64,000 nt of DNA. Source: Suillus spraguei. Taxonomy: Eukaryota > Basidiomycota > Agaricomycetes > Boletales > Suillaceae. The DNA lies in contig JABCPU010000077.1 in the NCBI GenBank assembly GCA_016800925.1, forward strand, positions 124,001-188,000. Direction: 5' to 3'. Below the pieces are notes generated by a model that had not been told where the DNA came from, searched no databases, and was given only the letters and a program-made list of their open reading frames with translations. Made by a program: the position numbers and the translations under genes. Below are positions 12,607 to 22,639 of the stretch, in pieces (position 1 is the stretch's first letter; every line of letters begins with the position of its first letter).

Positions 12607-15600
12607 CCGAGACAGGAGTTGGAGGCCGGGCAGATGTTTCTCGAAGAGAGGACGGGGAAGTGCCTTCGTGAAGATGTCCACGGTGTTTTTGTGAGAAGGA
12701 AGCCACTTGAGGAGGAATGTACCGTGTTCGATGTGTTCACGTATGAAGTGGTAACGCACGTCAATGTGCTTAGAGCGGATGTGATTACGAGCCTCAGTGG
12801 ACAGTGAGATCGCGCCAGTGTTGTCCATGTAGATTACGATGGGAAAAGGGAGGTGGATATGGAGTGAAACGATGAGCGACTTGATCCAAAGACCCTCTTG
12901 GATGACATGCGTGACAGCCATGTATTTGGCTTCCGTGGAGGAAAGAGTGTGAGTTGTCTGCTTTTTCAATACATGGGCGATGATGCCTCCAGCGTAGAAC
13001 CACACGTAACCTGAGATGGACAGACGAGTTGTTGGGCAGCTGGCCCAGTCTGCATCGCAGTATGCGTGAAGACCGTCATTCACATTCGCACCCCCGTAGT
13101 GCAGGCAAAGGTTGATAGTGCCAGAGAGATAGCAGAGCAGACGCTTTGCTGCTGCGTAATGTGACGGGTGTGGTTTGGAGTTGTGCTGAGCGAGGGAGTT
13201 CACTGCAAACAATATGTCTGGGCGTGTGCATATGGCGAGGTAGAGCAGCTCGCCAATGAGTTTGCGAAATAGAGTGGGAAGGTTAGGGATGGTCTCGTAG
13301 ACGTCATCGGGCTTGCCAAAAGGGTGGTGTGAATCGAGGGGGAGACGAACAGGGTTGCAGTCGAGAAGGTTATACTCTTTGAGGAGGTAGGTGATATATT
13401 CACCTTGATGCATCCACAATTGACGACTGCTGCGACTCTGTTCGAATTGGATGCCGATGAACTTGGTGATTGGTCCCATGTCCTTGATGCCGAAGCGCTG
13501 GTGGATCTTCTGCTTGACCCAGGCAAGGAATGCAGGCGAGTTAGAGGTCCCCATCCCATCATCGACGTGAAACCCAATGATGCAGATTATGCGTGTGCCG
13601 GAAGAGCTGTTGTCAAAGAGGAAAACGGCGTAGTCGACAGGACAACAAGTGAACCCCAACTCGGTCATGACCTCCCTAACCTGCTCGTACCATTCCATTG
13701 CGGATTGCTTCAATCCGTAGATTGTACGAAGCATCCGCCACACCATCACCTGCCAGTCCCCCTCCTCAAACCCCTTGGGTTGTCGCATGTAAATCTCCTC
13801 CTTCAATACTCCCCAAAGGAAGGCACGCGTGGCGTCGAACGAATGGAGCTCCCAGTCATTCTTGCAGGCAAGGGCTGCGATAAGACGTAGGGACGCTGTC
13901 TTTAGTACTGGCGCAAAAGTCGCCCCATAGTCCATGCTGGGTATCTGCGAGAATCCTTGTGCGACAAGGCGCGCCTTGTAAGATGATCTGCCCTTGTTGT
14001 CCTCCTTGAACTTGAGGACCCAATGGTTCCCTATTGCCTTGCGTCCTTCTGGAAGAGGAGCAAGACGGTAAACGTGCATGTCATCCATGATTCCGAGTTC
14101 CTTTTTCATGGCAGCAAGCCATTCGTTTCGATCGGTACGGAGCATGGCTTCGTCATAAGTAGCTGGTGGGATTTTCATGTCGTAGTTCGGGTCGTTGGGG
14201 TTTCTCTTTCTGTCACTGCGGATACTGACGTTGGCGTGCTCTTCTATCATGACGTTGGCGTAAACCTCTGGGACGTCAGTGTTGGGCTCTATCTCCTCGA
14301 GGTTCTCCTCCTCATCCTCTACCCCATCTTTCTCAGCCTCAGTCACCCCCTCACCCGACGGAACAGCAGCAATTCGAGCTGCATGGGACTCACGTAGGGT
14401 TTGAAGACGAGCCTTCGTCTGGGCTATGCCTGCAGCCCACGCTTCACCAGCAGCGGTGGGCATCTTGGTTCGCGCAGAACGACGCACGGGAGGATCGGGA
14501 AGAGCTGGTGCAGGAGGAGTGAGATGGCTGAGAGTCGTTTGATGGGAGGAAGCTGGAGGAGTTGCAGGCGCGGCAGAAGCAGGCACATCGTCTGCATCAT
14601 CTGAGTCTGAATCGGATGCGTGGTCCGTGAGACGTTCATCAAAAATTACATCATGTGCAACAAAGAAAGTACCAGAGGCTTGATCTTGCAAGCGGTATCC
14701 CTTGGTACCCTCAGGATACCCAAGAAAAATGGCCTTGCGGGAATGCGGCCCCAACTTGACCTGAAGCTCTGAGGGTATGCGCGCGAAACAACAGGACCCG
14801 AACACCCTGATATGTGCAAGGTCAGGCTGCCGCCCATTGACGACCTTGAAGGGAGTGATGCCGGGGGGGAGGGTGACGGAAGTGCTTCTATTCCAGAGGT
14901 AACACGCTGTCAAGGCTGCCTCACCCCATAAATTTGCAGGTAGTCCCGCCGATTCCAACATTGCGAAGAGCCGTCCTTCAATGGTGCATATGGCGCGTTC
15001 TGCCTTGCCGTTTTGCTGATGTGCATAGGGTGCAGACAGCTGACACTCGATGCCAGCCATCGAGAGGGCCTCAGTGAATGCCTTACTGATGAACTCCCCA
15101 CCATTATCGGACCAGAACACCTTGACGGTACGTCCTGAGTGGTTTTCCCAATGAGCCTTGATGATACGCCATGCGTCCAGGGCCTGGTCCTTCGTCGCTA
15201 AGAGCTGGAGGTTGAGCAGGTTGGAGTGGTCGTCGAGGAAAAGGATGAAGTGGAGTTTTCCGTGAGGAGTCGACATGGGAAAAGGGCCACAGAGGTCCAA
15301 GTGGATGAGTTCGAGCATGTGAGAGGCGTGTGGTGTCTCAGAGGGCGGGTATGGCTTGCGTGGGTGCTTCGCAATGATACACGACTCGCACCTGTGGAGG
15401 GGATCCGACGAATTGACCTTGATACCAGTGGATGCTGAAGCAATCCGTTTGATGGCGTCGCCACCCGGATGTCCCATGTGGGCATGCCACAAGTTCCAGG
15501 ACAGTGGTGTACGGGCAAAGGCAGAGAGTTCGCGTGGAATGTCGCGTTGGGATTGCTGCTCAGCTGGACAGATGAATTTAAGGTCTATGAAGAAGAGGTT

Positions 15601-16359
15601 CCCAGTCATTGGAATCTCGCCCAGGGCCTCTCCATGGTATTTGAGTTGACATCGCGCTGGTGAGTGCTCGAAGTTGCATGACCATTTCTTCTTGAGCATA
15701 TGCCCGACAGAGAGAAGGTTGATCATGGCACCTGTGGCGTGCAGACAGTCAGTGAATGTGACCCGGAATGTGCGATTGCCAAGGGTGAGGTCCGCGACGC
15801 AGTTGCCCCGTCCAGAGGTTGGGAGATGACCATGGTTAGCCGTTTTTACTGTCACACGCATGCTCTCTGAATATGTCCAGAAGTAGCTTCGGTCCATGAT
15901 CAAGTTGGAGGTTGTGCCCGAGTCCAGGATCGTCGAGAGCGTCTGTTGCGCAATGCATGCGATATCGTCAAAGGACGGGGTGTCGGACTCATGTTCGAGT
16001 GGGAGTTCCTCTATCATGGCGCATGCCAGATTCTTATATTCGCTTGCAGCAGCACTGGTGGCCGAGGAGGACGAAGTGGTGGACGCGGGAGTGTCGTTAC
16101 TGTTAGCAGCAGCAGCGATATCCGACTTCTTACTGGGCTTTCTGTCCCTGTCTCTGTCTCTGTTCCTAATCCCTCCCTGACCTTCCATACCGCCTCCTGG
16201 TTGAAAACAGTGCTCTCGATCGTGAGTGAGAGAGCGCGGTAGTCCAGTACATACGGGATTGTCACAGCACACCCCCTTGGGGTTGTACTTGTGAATCCGT
16301 ATGCCCGTCTTTGGGTTCGTCTTCCCTTCCTGCGGTTTGAAGGATGTGGGTTCGCATAC
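12604..16359 (-). CDS. Copia Pol polyprotein (PR-INT-RT-RH)
   Basis: An uninterrupted frame open from 16359 (after a TGA at 16360-16362) to the stop at 12604, in Copia order. An unusual zinc-knuckle-like region (CDNPVC, then H-x4-C) near 16240 is followed by protease (ILDSGTTSNLI, near 15900). The integrase shows an HHCC zinc module (HAHMGHPGG, CESCIIAK) and catalytic Asp, Asp and Glu in HLDLCG, WSDNGGEF and QQNGKAERA. Reverse transcriptase has FHVDDG where most Copia elements have YVDD; RNase H has DADWA and SSTEAKYMA. Translation probably depends on a -1 shift from gag, whose frame overlaps this one at 16014-16359. The protein looks catalytically complete, so the element may have been mobile recently. 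Confidence 0.93.
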   Translation of the reverse strand, partial: VCEPTSFKPQEGKTNPKTGIRIHKYNPKGVCCDNPVCTGLPRSLTHDREHCFQPGGGMEGQGGIRNRDRDRDRKPSKKSDIAAAANSNDTPASTTSSSSATSAAASEYKNLACAMIEELPLEHESDTPSFDDIACIAQQTLSTILDSGTTSNLIMDRSYFWTYSESMRVTVKTANHGHLPTSGRGNCVADLTLGNRTFRVTFTDCLHATGAMINLLSVGHMLKKKWSCNFEHSPARCQLKYHGEALGEIPMTGNLFFIDLKFICPAEQQSQRDIPRELSAFARTPLSWNLWHAHMGHPGGDAIKRIASASTGIKVNSSDPLHRCESCIIAKHPRKPYPPSETPHASHMLELIHLDLCGPFPMSTPHGKLHFILFLDDHSNLLNLQLLATKDQALDAWRIIKAHWENHSGRTVKVFWSDNGGEFISKAFTEALSMAGIECQLSAPYAHQQNGKAERAICTIEGRLFAMLESAGLPANLWGEAALTACYLWNRSTSVTLPPGITPFKVVNGRQPDLAHIRVFGSCCFARIPSELQVKLGPHSRKAIFLGYPEGTKGYRLQDQASGTFFVAHDVIFDERLTDHASDSDSDDADDVPASAAPATPPASSHQTTLSHLTPPAPALPDPPVRRSARTKMPTAAGEAWAAGIAQTKARLQTLRESHAARIAAVPSGEGVTEAEKDGVEDEEENLEEIEPNTDVPEVYANVMIEEHANVSIRSDRKRNPNDPNYDMKIPPATYDEAMLRTDRNEWLAAMKKELGIMDDMHVYRLAPLPEGRKAIGNHWVLKFKEDNKGRSSYKARLVAQGFSQIPSMDYGATFAPVLKTASLRLIAALACKNDWELHSFDATRAFLWGVLKEEIYMRQPKGFEEGDWQVMVWRMLRTIYGLKQSAMEWYEQVREVMTELGFTCCPVDYAVFLFDNSSSGTRIICIIGFHVDDGMGTSNSPAFLAWVKQKIHQRFGIKDMGPITKFIGIQFEQSRSSRQLWMHQGEYITYLLKEYNLLDCNPVRLPLDSHHPFGKPDDVYETIPNLPTLFRKLIGELLYLAICTRPDILFAVNSLAQHNSKPHPSHYAAAKRLLCYLSGTINLCLHYGGANVNDGLHAYCDADWASCPTTRLSISGYVWFYAGGIIAHVLKKQTTHTLSSTEAKYMAVTHVIQEGLWIKSLIVSLHIHLPFPIVIYMDNTGAISLSTEARNHIRSKHIDVRYHFIREHIEHGTFLLKWLPSHKNTVDIFTKALPRPLFEKHLPGLQLLSR

Positions 16360-17060
16360 TCAGACCCAGGGCCGTTGAGCTTCAGTTCTCCGCGAAGTCT
16401 GTTAGCTTCTTCAGAGAGAGAGGTCACGATGGAGGCGAACGTCATCTTGGATGGAGCGGGTGTAGTGGAGGAGGATGTCGCGGGAGGAGAACTGTAGAGG
16501 TTCATGGTCATACGTTTGAATATAAGCCATTCTGGAGTGAGAGGAAGTCCGTGGAGCAGAAGAAATACCATTTCGTCATCGGTGATGAGCACAGCCATTT
16601 CTGCAAAGCGACGTCTTGCATTCTCGAACACGCTGATGTAGCGGGGCGCATCGTCTGGATCTTTAAGTTTTTCAGCAAAGAGTTGTGCGCGAAGTTCAAA
16701 CTGGGATGTAACGTCCAGACGTCCGAAGTGAGTAGCGAGAGTGTTCCACTGTTCTCTCGCTGTCCAGGTTTCACTCAAGAGGCCTTGAACGTCTGCAGAG
16801 AGTTTCCTGCAAATGATACCCTTGGCTTGCGCGTCTTCTTTGATCCAGTCGATCATGCTTTGTTTTTCGGTGGCAGAGATAGTTCCAGCGGCAGCCGGTC
16901 TAGGCATGACGGAGGCGAATTCAGCGAAGTCATTAGGGTCGGTCCCAGTGCTGCAATGGTTCCAGAGACCATCGCCTTGCAGGGCCAGAGTAACTGCGCG
17001 TCGCCAAGTGGGATATTCATCTGCACCAGTCAGCTCCGTAATGTAGTCGTACTTTCCCAT
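16014..17060 (-). CDS. Copia Gag
   Basis: Capsid-type protein starting MGKYDYITELTGADEYPTW at 17060. It has the gag pattern of Copia elements: an N-terminal W-containing motif, a helical region around ADVQGLLSETWTAREQWNTL, and a basic tail near 16300. True Gag homology ends near 16300; after that the meaningful frame is the -1 frame of Pol. The rest of this frame to 16014 is a shadow of Pol. I saw no classic slippery heptamer near the transition, so either an unusual frameshift site or a one-base mutation connects gag to pol. It begins 111 bp after the primer-binding site. Confidence 0.85.
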   Translation of the reverse strand: MGKYDYITELTGADEYPTWRRAVTLALQGDGLWNHCSTGTDPNDFAEFASVMPRPAAAGTISATEKQSMIDWIKEDAQAKGIICRKLSADVQGLLSETWTAREQWNTLATHFGRLDVTSQFELRAQLFAEKLKDPDDAPRYISVFENARRRFAEMAVLITDDEMVFLLLHGLPLTPEWLIFKRMTMNLYSSPPATSSSTTPAPSKMTFASIVTSLSEEANRLRGELKLNGPGSEYANPHPSNRRKGRRTQRRAYGFTSTTPRGCAVTIPYVLDYRALSLTIESTVFNQEAVWKVREGLGTETETGTESPVRSRISLLLLTVTTLPRPPLRPPRPPVLLQANIRIWHAP

Positions 17061-17170
17061 GTTGATGAGATGACAAGTTACGCAGAATATTAAGATTTAA
17101 AATTTGACCCACAGTGGGGAGCGTATGAGATTTCGAAGAAGGAAAAAGTCGTGGGTCTCCTGGTTCCGAG

Positions 17171-17197
17171 CTTGTTTAGAGCTCAGGGCTCATAACC
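17171..17197 (-). promoter_or_regulatory. primer-binding site: half tRNA-Met
   Basis: Directly inside the 5' LTR. The plus strand here reads like the 5' half of a tRNA-Met: a D-arm end (TTAGAGC), then an anticodon arm TCAGGGCTCATAACC with anticodon CAT. On the minus strand this is a 27-nt site complementary to a tRNA cut in its anticodon loop. Drosophila copia and yeast Ty5 are known to prime with such half tRNAs; this match is inference from pattern. Confidence 0.7.
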
Positions 17198-17533
17198 TAA
17201 AGGAGCCTAGACAACTTAGTCTCAGCGGATGATAGACAATGCTAATGATATTATGATTACCTAGACGACTTAGTCTAGGTACGAGTCAGCAAGAGTAAGT
17301 ACGAGTGAAAACAGTCAACATACCTCAGCGGATGATAGACAACGCTGAGGTGTGAACACGGGCAAGGAAGTGTTTAAGTACGAGTGCGCAAGAAGGCTGC
17401 GAGACGGAAGAAGCACGGGTAGCATACGGTGTCGAAGGTGCAAGAAGCGACAAGATAAGTAAAATAGGAAATGAACCCCCGGAGGTTAATCCTCCGGGGT
17501 AGGTACCATGCGTACATGTCGATTCTCTCAACA
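17198..17533 (-). repeat. 5' LTR of the Copia element
   Basis: 336 bp, the partner of 12261-12596, followed on the plus strand by target duplication ATAAG (17534-17538). It drives transcription toward lower coordinates. Its five differences from the 3' LTR are all CG versus CA or TG. Confidence 0.95.
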
Positions 17534-17538
17534 ATAAG

Positions 17539-17830
17539 TGTTGTTCCAGCAGCTTTGGGGTGGGCACCATCTCTATCCAAAGCTAAAAGATCGATATAAA
17601 CACCCGACCCACCAATAATGTCATACGCGGCAGCAAGCAGGTTTTGCTCTGGGTCCATGAACACACCAATGCTCCGTGCGTTGGGGAGTGAATATAGCGA
17701 TCTTGAAGACCACTCACGGTCAATTTTTTTGTTGCGAGGGTTCTGGTACTACTGAAAAGATCTTGGCGAAGCCTGATAGACCATCACTTTTGCAGAGGCA
17801 AAGACAGCCATTTGAAAAAAAAAATATTAT
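17539..17830 (-). pseudogene. F-box-type protein gene, 5' part beyond the Copia element
   Basis: Minus-strand coding block containing SIGVFMDPEQNLLAAAYDII (about 17600-17665) and LLALDRDGAHPKAAGTTL ending at the Copia target site. The same mushroom F-box family has matching segments of the type 'MDPxQDLL' and 'HPEAAGPTL' in this order (from memory). Together with 11325-12255 it forms one gene broken by the retrotransposon. Upstream of about 17830 the DNA becomes AT-rich and the F-box end of the protein is not visible, so the gene was probably already incomplete or has diverged. Confidence 0.45.
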
Positions 17831-19422
17831 CCTCAAAACAGAATATTTCTGGTATAATGACCGTTTGAACAGGCCGAGTACCAAACTTGAACCATGAGTG
17901 GGCCTGGTCCCTCAGGACATCAGGAAATTCACACATTCCTTGACGTGCCCTTATGTGGACTTATTTACACTTAACTGCCTTGGTGAAATTGAATCTACTT
18001 GTCCAAAATTTCAATGTGAATGAATTCAGAAAAAAAAAGTTGAAATATATTAATATACATGTTTTATTGTATTTCGCACTCAAAAAATATAAGATATGCC
18101 AGGTGAATGATGTGAGAGAGAGCAAACAAGTTTTGAGATAAGTGAGTTAAGCTGATTAAGCATGTTAAGGAATGTGTGAATTTCCTGATGGAGCTGTAAA
18201 CGCTCTGAGATAGGAGTGTGGTCATCGACTCGGAGATCGACAGGGAGCAATTGTTGATCACCAAGCTCAACGATGTACTAAAGTTCAGAAGACGACGAGT
18301 ATGTTTGGCGAAGGTCTTTACATACCTGTAATATAATTGTCAGTGATTCCACTTAGGGGTGTCCATGGTGACAAGTAAGATGATGCTCACGGATGTACAC
18401 CAAAGAATGTCTCGGTAAGGAAGGAAAGTCAGAATATAAACATGGACATCATCAGTGAGAGAAAGAAACTGAGGTTTCATATTCTGGTTCATGAGGGTGA
18501 AACTTGAAACTGAACCAACAGCAAATTATAAAGCTAGCAAAGCCCCTATCCTACAAGAAGTCTTACATGCTGGTTATGAACCTGATGACATCCACACCAT
18601 TGATTTTCGTCGATGAGCATTCACAGCTTTTGAATTGGCTGATTCAATCTAGGCCGATGTCATGCCAAAGTTCCATCCCTCATAAACTATAATCATACAT
18701 TTAACCGACTAAGCAATGTCCGCCACTGATCTGAATCGTCCGATCACAAATACATATTCCCTCCGAAAACACACTCCACGAAGGAGAAACCAGGAAAAAA
18801 TTCACAACAACCAGCCCAAGAGTAGTCTGAATCAAGTTTCACGATCCACAAAAGATACGTGAGCCACGAAGTGAACTCAAGGACAAACCAGTCCCATCGC
18901 AGGCACACCTCGTAAGCAAAGAGGTGGTTGGCCTCATGCCTTAAAAGGGTTGACCTCTTCCAGCATTTCATGATGACCCTGGCAACAACGAGCACAAGTG
19001 TTCATCAATGTGGTGAATAGCCTGGTTGAGCAGGCATACCATTTTGTGGGAGCGACGCTGCATCGACACAACGCTCCTAGTAATCATGAGCACCTTCGTC
19101 ATAGACGCACGCACAATAGCAATGACCAAACAAAAGGTACAAGTTCGCTCAATCCCCACAGCATTTTCAAAGCCTTCCTTCTCGACCTCTTCTGCGATAA
19201 ACAGAATCTTTGGGACTATGAGAATCAAAGCTGCTTTTCTGGTACATTGCGCAGCTAATTATAGCCGGGCTCTGCTGGAGCCGATCAAGGGGGATTAAAA
19301 TACTCAGACCTTAGCCTGCTCAGGAGTTTGGATGCATGAAGTGATCCTGTGTGTGATGAGCATTCATGGCTTTTGAGCTGGTTGAGGAAGGAAATTGGTT
19401 TCCAAGTCCACTTGGTGCTTTA
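17831..19422. other. AT-rich stretch without recognised genes
   Basis: About 1.6 kb between the F-box fragment and the Harbinger element. Frames of 60-90 codons occur (for example 18744-18995 - and 18968-19228 -) but show no domain. A short motif GATGAGCATTCA occurs twice (near 18614 and 19357), a hint of decayed repeats. No function is claimed. Confidence 0.3.
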
Positions 19423-19520
19423 GAGTCAGTTCGGCAACTTGATGTTAGGGCGTATATGCCAACATGTGCATCTGGAACAAATGAGTTCTCTCAGCATGTT
19501 CTCTCTGCCAGGTGGAGCTC
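19423..19520 (+). repeat. left terminal inverted repeat of Harbinger element
   Basis: 98 bp matching the reverse complement of 24098-24197 apart from scattered differences and a small indel. Several differences are CpG in the right copy and CA or TG here. Confidence 0.85.
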
Positions 19521-19561
19521 AAATATATGCTCTGTTCTGGTCCTTGATCCTTGAGTCGTGA

Positions 19562-21633
19562 ATGCTCGCTATGGAGTCCCTACCTGAAGTCTTTCCAGGG
19601 CTTCGTTCTCAACACACATCACAGCAGTATCATAGGATCATACAGTATGTGATGCTTCTACTCAGCATCTTCATCCATGCCTCCGGCAGTCTTGTAGCAT
19701 CTATGTACTCAATGGACCCAGAACCCTACTGTTACGAACTGGGGTGGCATCACCAGCGACAGTGAAAAGACACAGCCGGTCTGCTGGGAAGTTCCTACAA
19801 TGTCCAGAAGAGGACAAGGTGAACGTACAAGGAATGCGTTCCGAGTATGATCAAAGGTTCGGCCTCAAAGATAAATCTAAGATGTTCTGCAAGAATAGAG
19901 ACTAAGGCTAAGGAGTGCTTAGACTTAGAGATGATTCAAGACGACTTAGATTGGAGATCTAAGTGAAGGAGATTTCCAGGTAAAACCCAGTAAGATTAAA
20001 GTAAAGAGTCTACTACAAGTACACTGTGCTTAAATAGGTAGATATATGCGCACAGACCAAGTAACCATGAGAATGTAACTGCGTATCCTAATAAGGAAGG
20101 CATGTATTCGTACAGATGTGTTGAGCATATGAGTCAAGTCATGTGACATGATATACAAGTAAGGAAACCAAGGGAAAATGAATAGGGGCACGTACAACTG
20201 TAACACCTACCATACATCAGCGCTAACTAGTGAAGCTTGGGTGATTGAATTAATCACTGGTCATCCAGAACGCATTCATTGTGAACTTGGCGTGCACACT
20301 CATGTCTTTGCAAAACTCATGTCAGAACTATGTGCCCTTGGATATTCCAATTCCAAGCTCATCTCCCTTGAGGAGCAGCTTGCCATATTCCTATATCCTG
20401 CTGTTACTGGTCTGTCTGTCAGGCACATTGGAGAAAGGTTTTAGCGCTCTAATGAAACAATCTCTTGGTGAGTGTTGTATTTTCATGGACTGGACTCATT
20501 CATCTCACTATATATCTAGATACTTTCACAGAATGCTCCTCATTTCCATTTTCTCAACCCCACTGTTTTATTCAAACTATGTGCATCTGCCATCAGATGA
20601 AGCTGTTTCAAAGAGAATTTGCCAAAATCCCAAATTCTGGCCCTTTTTTAAGGATGCCATTGGTGCGCTTGATGGGAGTCATATCCATGCTACACCTCCT
20701 GCACTCAAATGTGCTGCCTATTGTGATCACAAGGGTCTCGTCTCTCAAAATTGTTTGTTCACATGCGACTTTGACATGAATTTTACCTATGCTCTCACTG
20801 GTTGGGAGGGATCTGCCACTGATGCACATGTTTTTGAGGCTGCATACAACAAAGACCTTCAGATCTCTGAAGGTAAATATTTTTTTGCTGATGCCAGGTA
20901 TCCTTTACGCCATGGACTTCTGATCCCCTACTGTGGTGTCCAATATCATCTTGCTGAGTGGGTCTGTAGGGTTGCAGTGTATGAGGATGATGGCAAAGAG
21001 GTTGCACATGCCATGTCCAGTACTCATATGAGAGGCATCCTGCAAGCACTGGATCCATTCATTATCATCCTCAAGCAGACCCCTGCACCGACATGCCTCC
21101 TTGAAAGTGTCACATAAAACACCGTCAACTGTCCGAAGGTTCTCATAGGAGGTGGCCCCTTGAAGACATGGTAAGTTTTATTGATAAAAATTGACATCAG
21201 GGCGAGTGAGCGTTAGGTGAGCTTGTGCTCTTCTGAGCACCATCTTTGAGGTACTCACATTGACGGCAGACTATGCAATAAAGAAGAGCTATTTAATATT
21301 TGTCACACCATGGCAAGGAACATCATTGAACATGTTTTTGGGGTCTTAAAACATCACTTTTGCATCCTTATACTCGCGCCAAGGTATAACTTAGATATCC
21401 AAGCACAAATTCCAGCTGCTCTATGTGCAGTCCATAACTTCATACACCTGCATGACTCACAGGAGGGTCCTATCCCAGATGCCAACTCAGATGAGGATCT
21501 GGCTGAGGACGAGGCTGAGCCACCTGACACAGTGGTACATGACAAAGAAGCGCCAGACAATGCAATGAGCCATTTGCGCAATTGTATTGCTGAGGGCATG
21601 TGGGCTCAATATGTGCAAATGTTACATGAATGA
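19562..21633 (+). pseudogene. Harbinger (DDE_Tnp_4) transposase, decayed
   Basis: Cut-and-paste transposase. It begins at ATG 19562 (MLAMESLPEVF), runs to EPY at 19729, is split by a solo LTR, and resumes with HTSALTSEAW at 20211. The catalytic triad is visible: GALDGSHI (first Asp, about 20665), EGSATDAHVF (second Asp, about 20810) and ARNIIEHVFGVLK (Glu, about 21315). Lesions: a TAG at 20442-20444 where CAG is expected; an apparent CGA to TGA change across the intron at 20468-20519; and about 320 bp of unexplained sequence between YHLAEW (20961) and KEELFN (21282), either an intron or an insertion. The protein cannot be made as it stands. The acidic C-terminus ends at 21633. Confidence 0.85.
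19730..20205 (-). mobile_element. solo LTR of the Gypsy family, TSD CCTAC
   Basis: 476 bp, TGTTACGAACTGG to CTGTAACA, flanked by perfect 5-bp duplications CCTAC (19725-19729 and 20206-20210). It is the same family as the LTRs at 53789-54262 and 58798-59262, in minus orientation. Recombination between the two LTRs of a Gypsy element that had inserted in the transposase gene would leave this. Confidence 0.93.
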
Positions 21634-21730
21634 GCACTAGCAGGCAATGATGTAGATGATAAGGACTTTGTATCTGAGTTTGATGCTGACGAGATTCTGG
21701 ATGAGGTCGAGGGCACAGATGAGGATGTGC

Positions 21731-22455
21731 TGTTAAGACCATACTCAAAGGGTAAGAGATCTGAAGGGCTTTGGCCTCAGTTTGTGCACTGTGCCCCTTT
21801 CCCGAGTAATGCCCCTTATTTCAGAGGGAGGATATACATCTGAAGATCCGGAAGTGGTAGCATGGCAGATCTGGACATCTGAAGGTTATCCAGAACATGG
21901 AGATGGAATGAGGATTAAGACTAGTCTCGGAATGAGTCCCTTAACTAGAAACTAACAGAGGTAGACTAACAAGGTAGAGTTAGAGATGTAGACTGTAGGA
22001 ATCAATCCTAAGTCTCGGAAGATAAACTGGAGTTGGAAGTAACTCAAGTCTGGAGGAACAGAATGAGCAGAATCTAAGATGATATTCGAACTAAGGTTCT
22101 ACAGAGATTTACAAGTGATTTATATACTGGAAGTAACTAGCACGGATAATCAGCAAGTCTGGGACCGAGGGCTATGTACAATGTATAACAGAAGTCTATT
22201 AGTTAATGCACAGTGGATCAGTAAGCGCGAGTCAGAAATGAGACACAGGTAACGGATCAAATAAGCAGAAGGGAATATACACAGCCAGTATACCCGGAGA
22301 CAGGAGGATTGCTGAAAGGAGGTAGATACAGATGTCCACAAGGGAGTTAGAGTGCGAGAAGTAGGAGTTTTTGGGATGGGTGATCTGGACAGGATCTGTG
22401 GACCGGACGGAAGTAGGATTGACCGGATCTGAGATCAGAAGTATGGTATATGACA
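21731..22455. mobile_element. solo LTR of a second LTR family, TSD TGTGC
   Basis: 725 bp starting TGTTAAGAC and ending TATGACA, flanked by perfect duplications TGTGC (21726-21730 and 22456-22460). It matches the element at 42218-42987 over its length. No internal coding region of this family is in the window, so its superfamily is unknown. Confidence 0.88.
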
Positions 22456-22639
22456 TGTGCACATGGTTGAAGGTACAAACTAGGACAATTGTATTCAATG
22501 CTTAGATCACAGATGTATTGCAACCTGACTCTACATGACCAAAATGATAGTGTGACAACAGACAACAGTGACAAGAAAGTAGTGGGACAAATGAAGAGAA
22601 AACAGTGTGATACATTGGACAAACAAAAGACGAGATATC

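Larger units (their letters stand above)
12261..17533 (-). mobile_element. full-length Copia (Ty1/Copia) LTR retrotransposon
   Basis: A complete element of 5273 bp on the minus strand, bounded by two 336-bp LTRs and a 5-bp target duplication ATAAG (12256-12260 and 17534-17538). From 5' to 3' on the minus strand it carries a 5' LTR, a primer site complementary to half a tRNA-Met, gag, pol (protease, integrase, reverse transcriptase, RNase H), a purine tract and a 3' LTR. The LTRs differ at only five positions, about 1.5 percent, so insertion is fairly recent. It is inserted in an F-box-type gene of the same orientation. The only lesion visible is a frame change between gag and pol. Confidence 0.95.

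Noticed and set aside
16344..17093. 249-codon plus-strand ORF
   Set aside because: It is the antisense shadow of Copia gag.
17171..17197. tRNA gene
   Set aside because: Only the D-arm and anticodon arm are present; it is the primer-binding site of the Copia element.
20962..21281. Ordinary intron in the Harbinger transposase
   Set aside because: It is much longer than the 43-65 nt introns elsewhere in the window, and its splice borders do not clearly rejoin the protein; left as unexplained.
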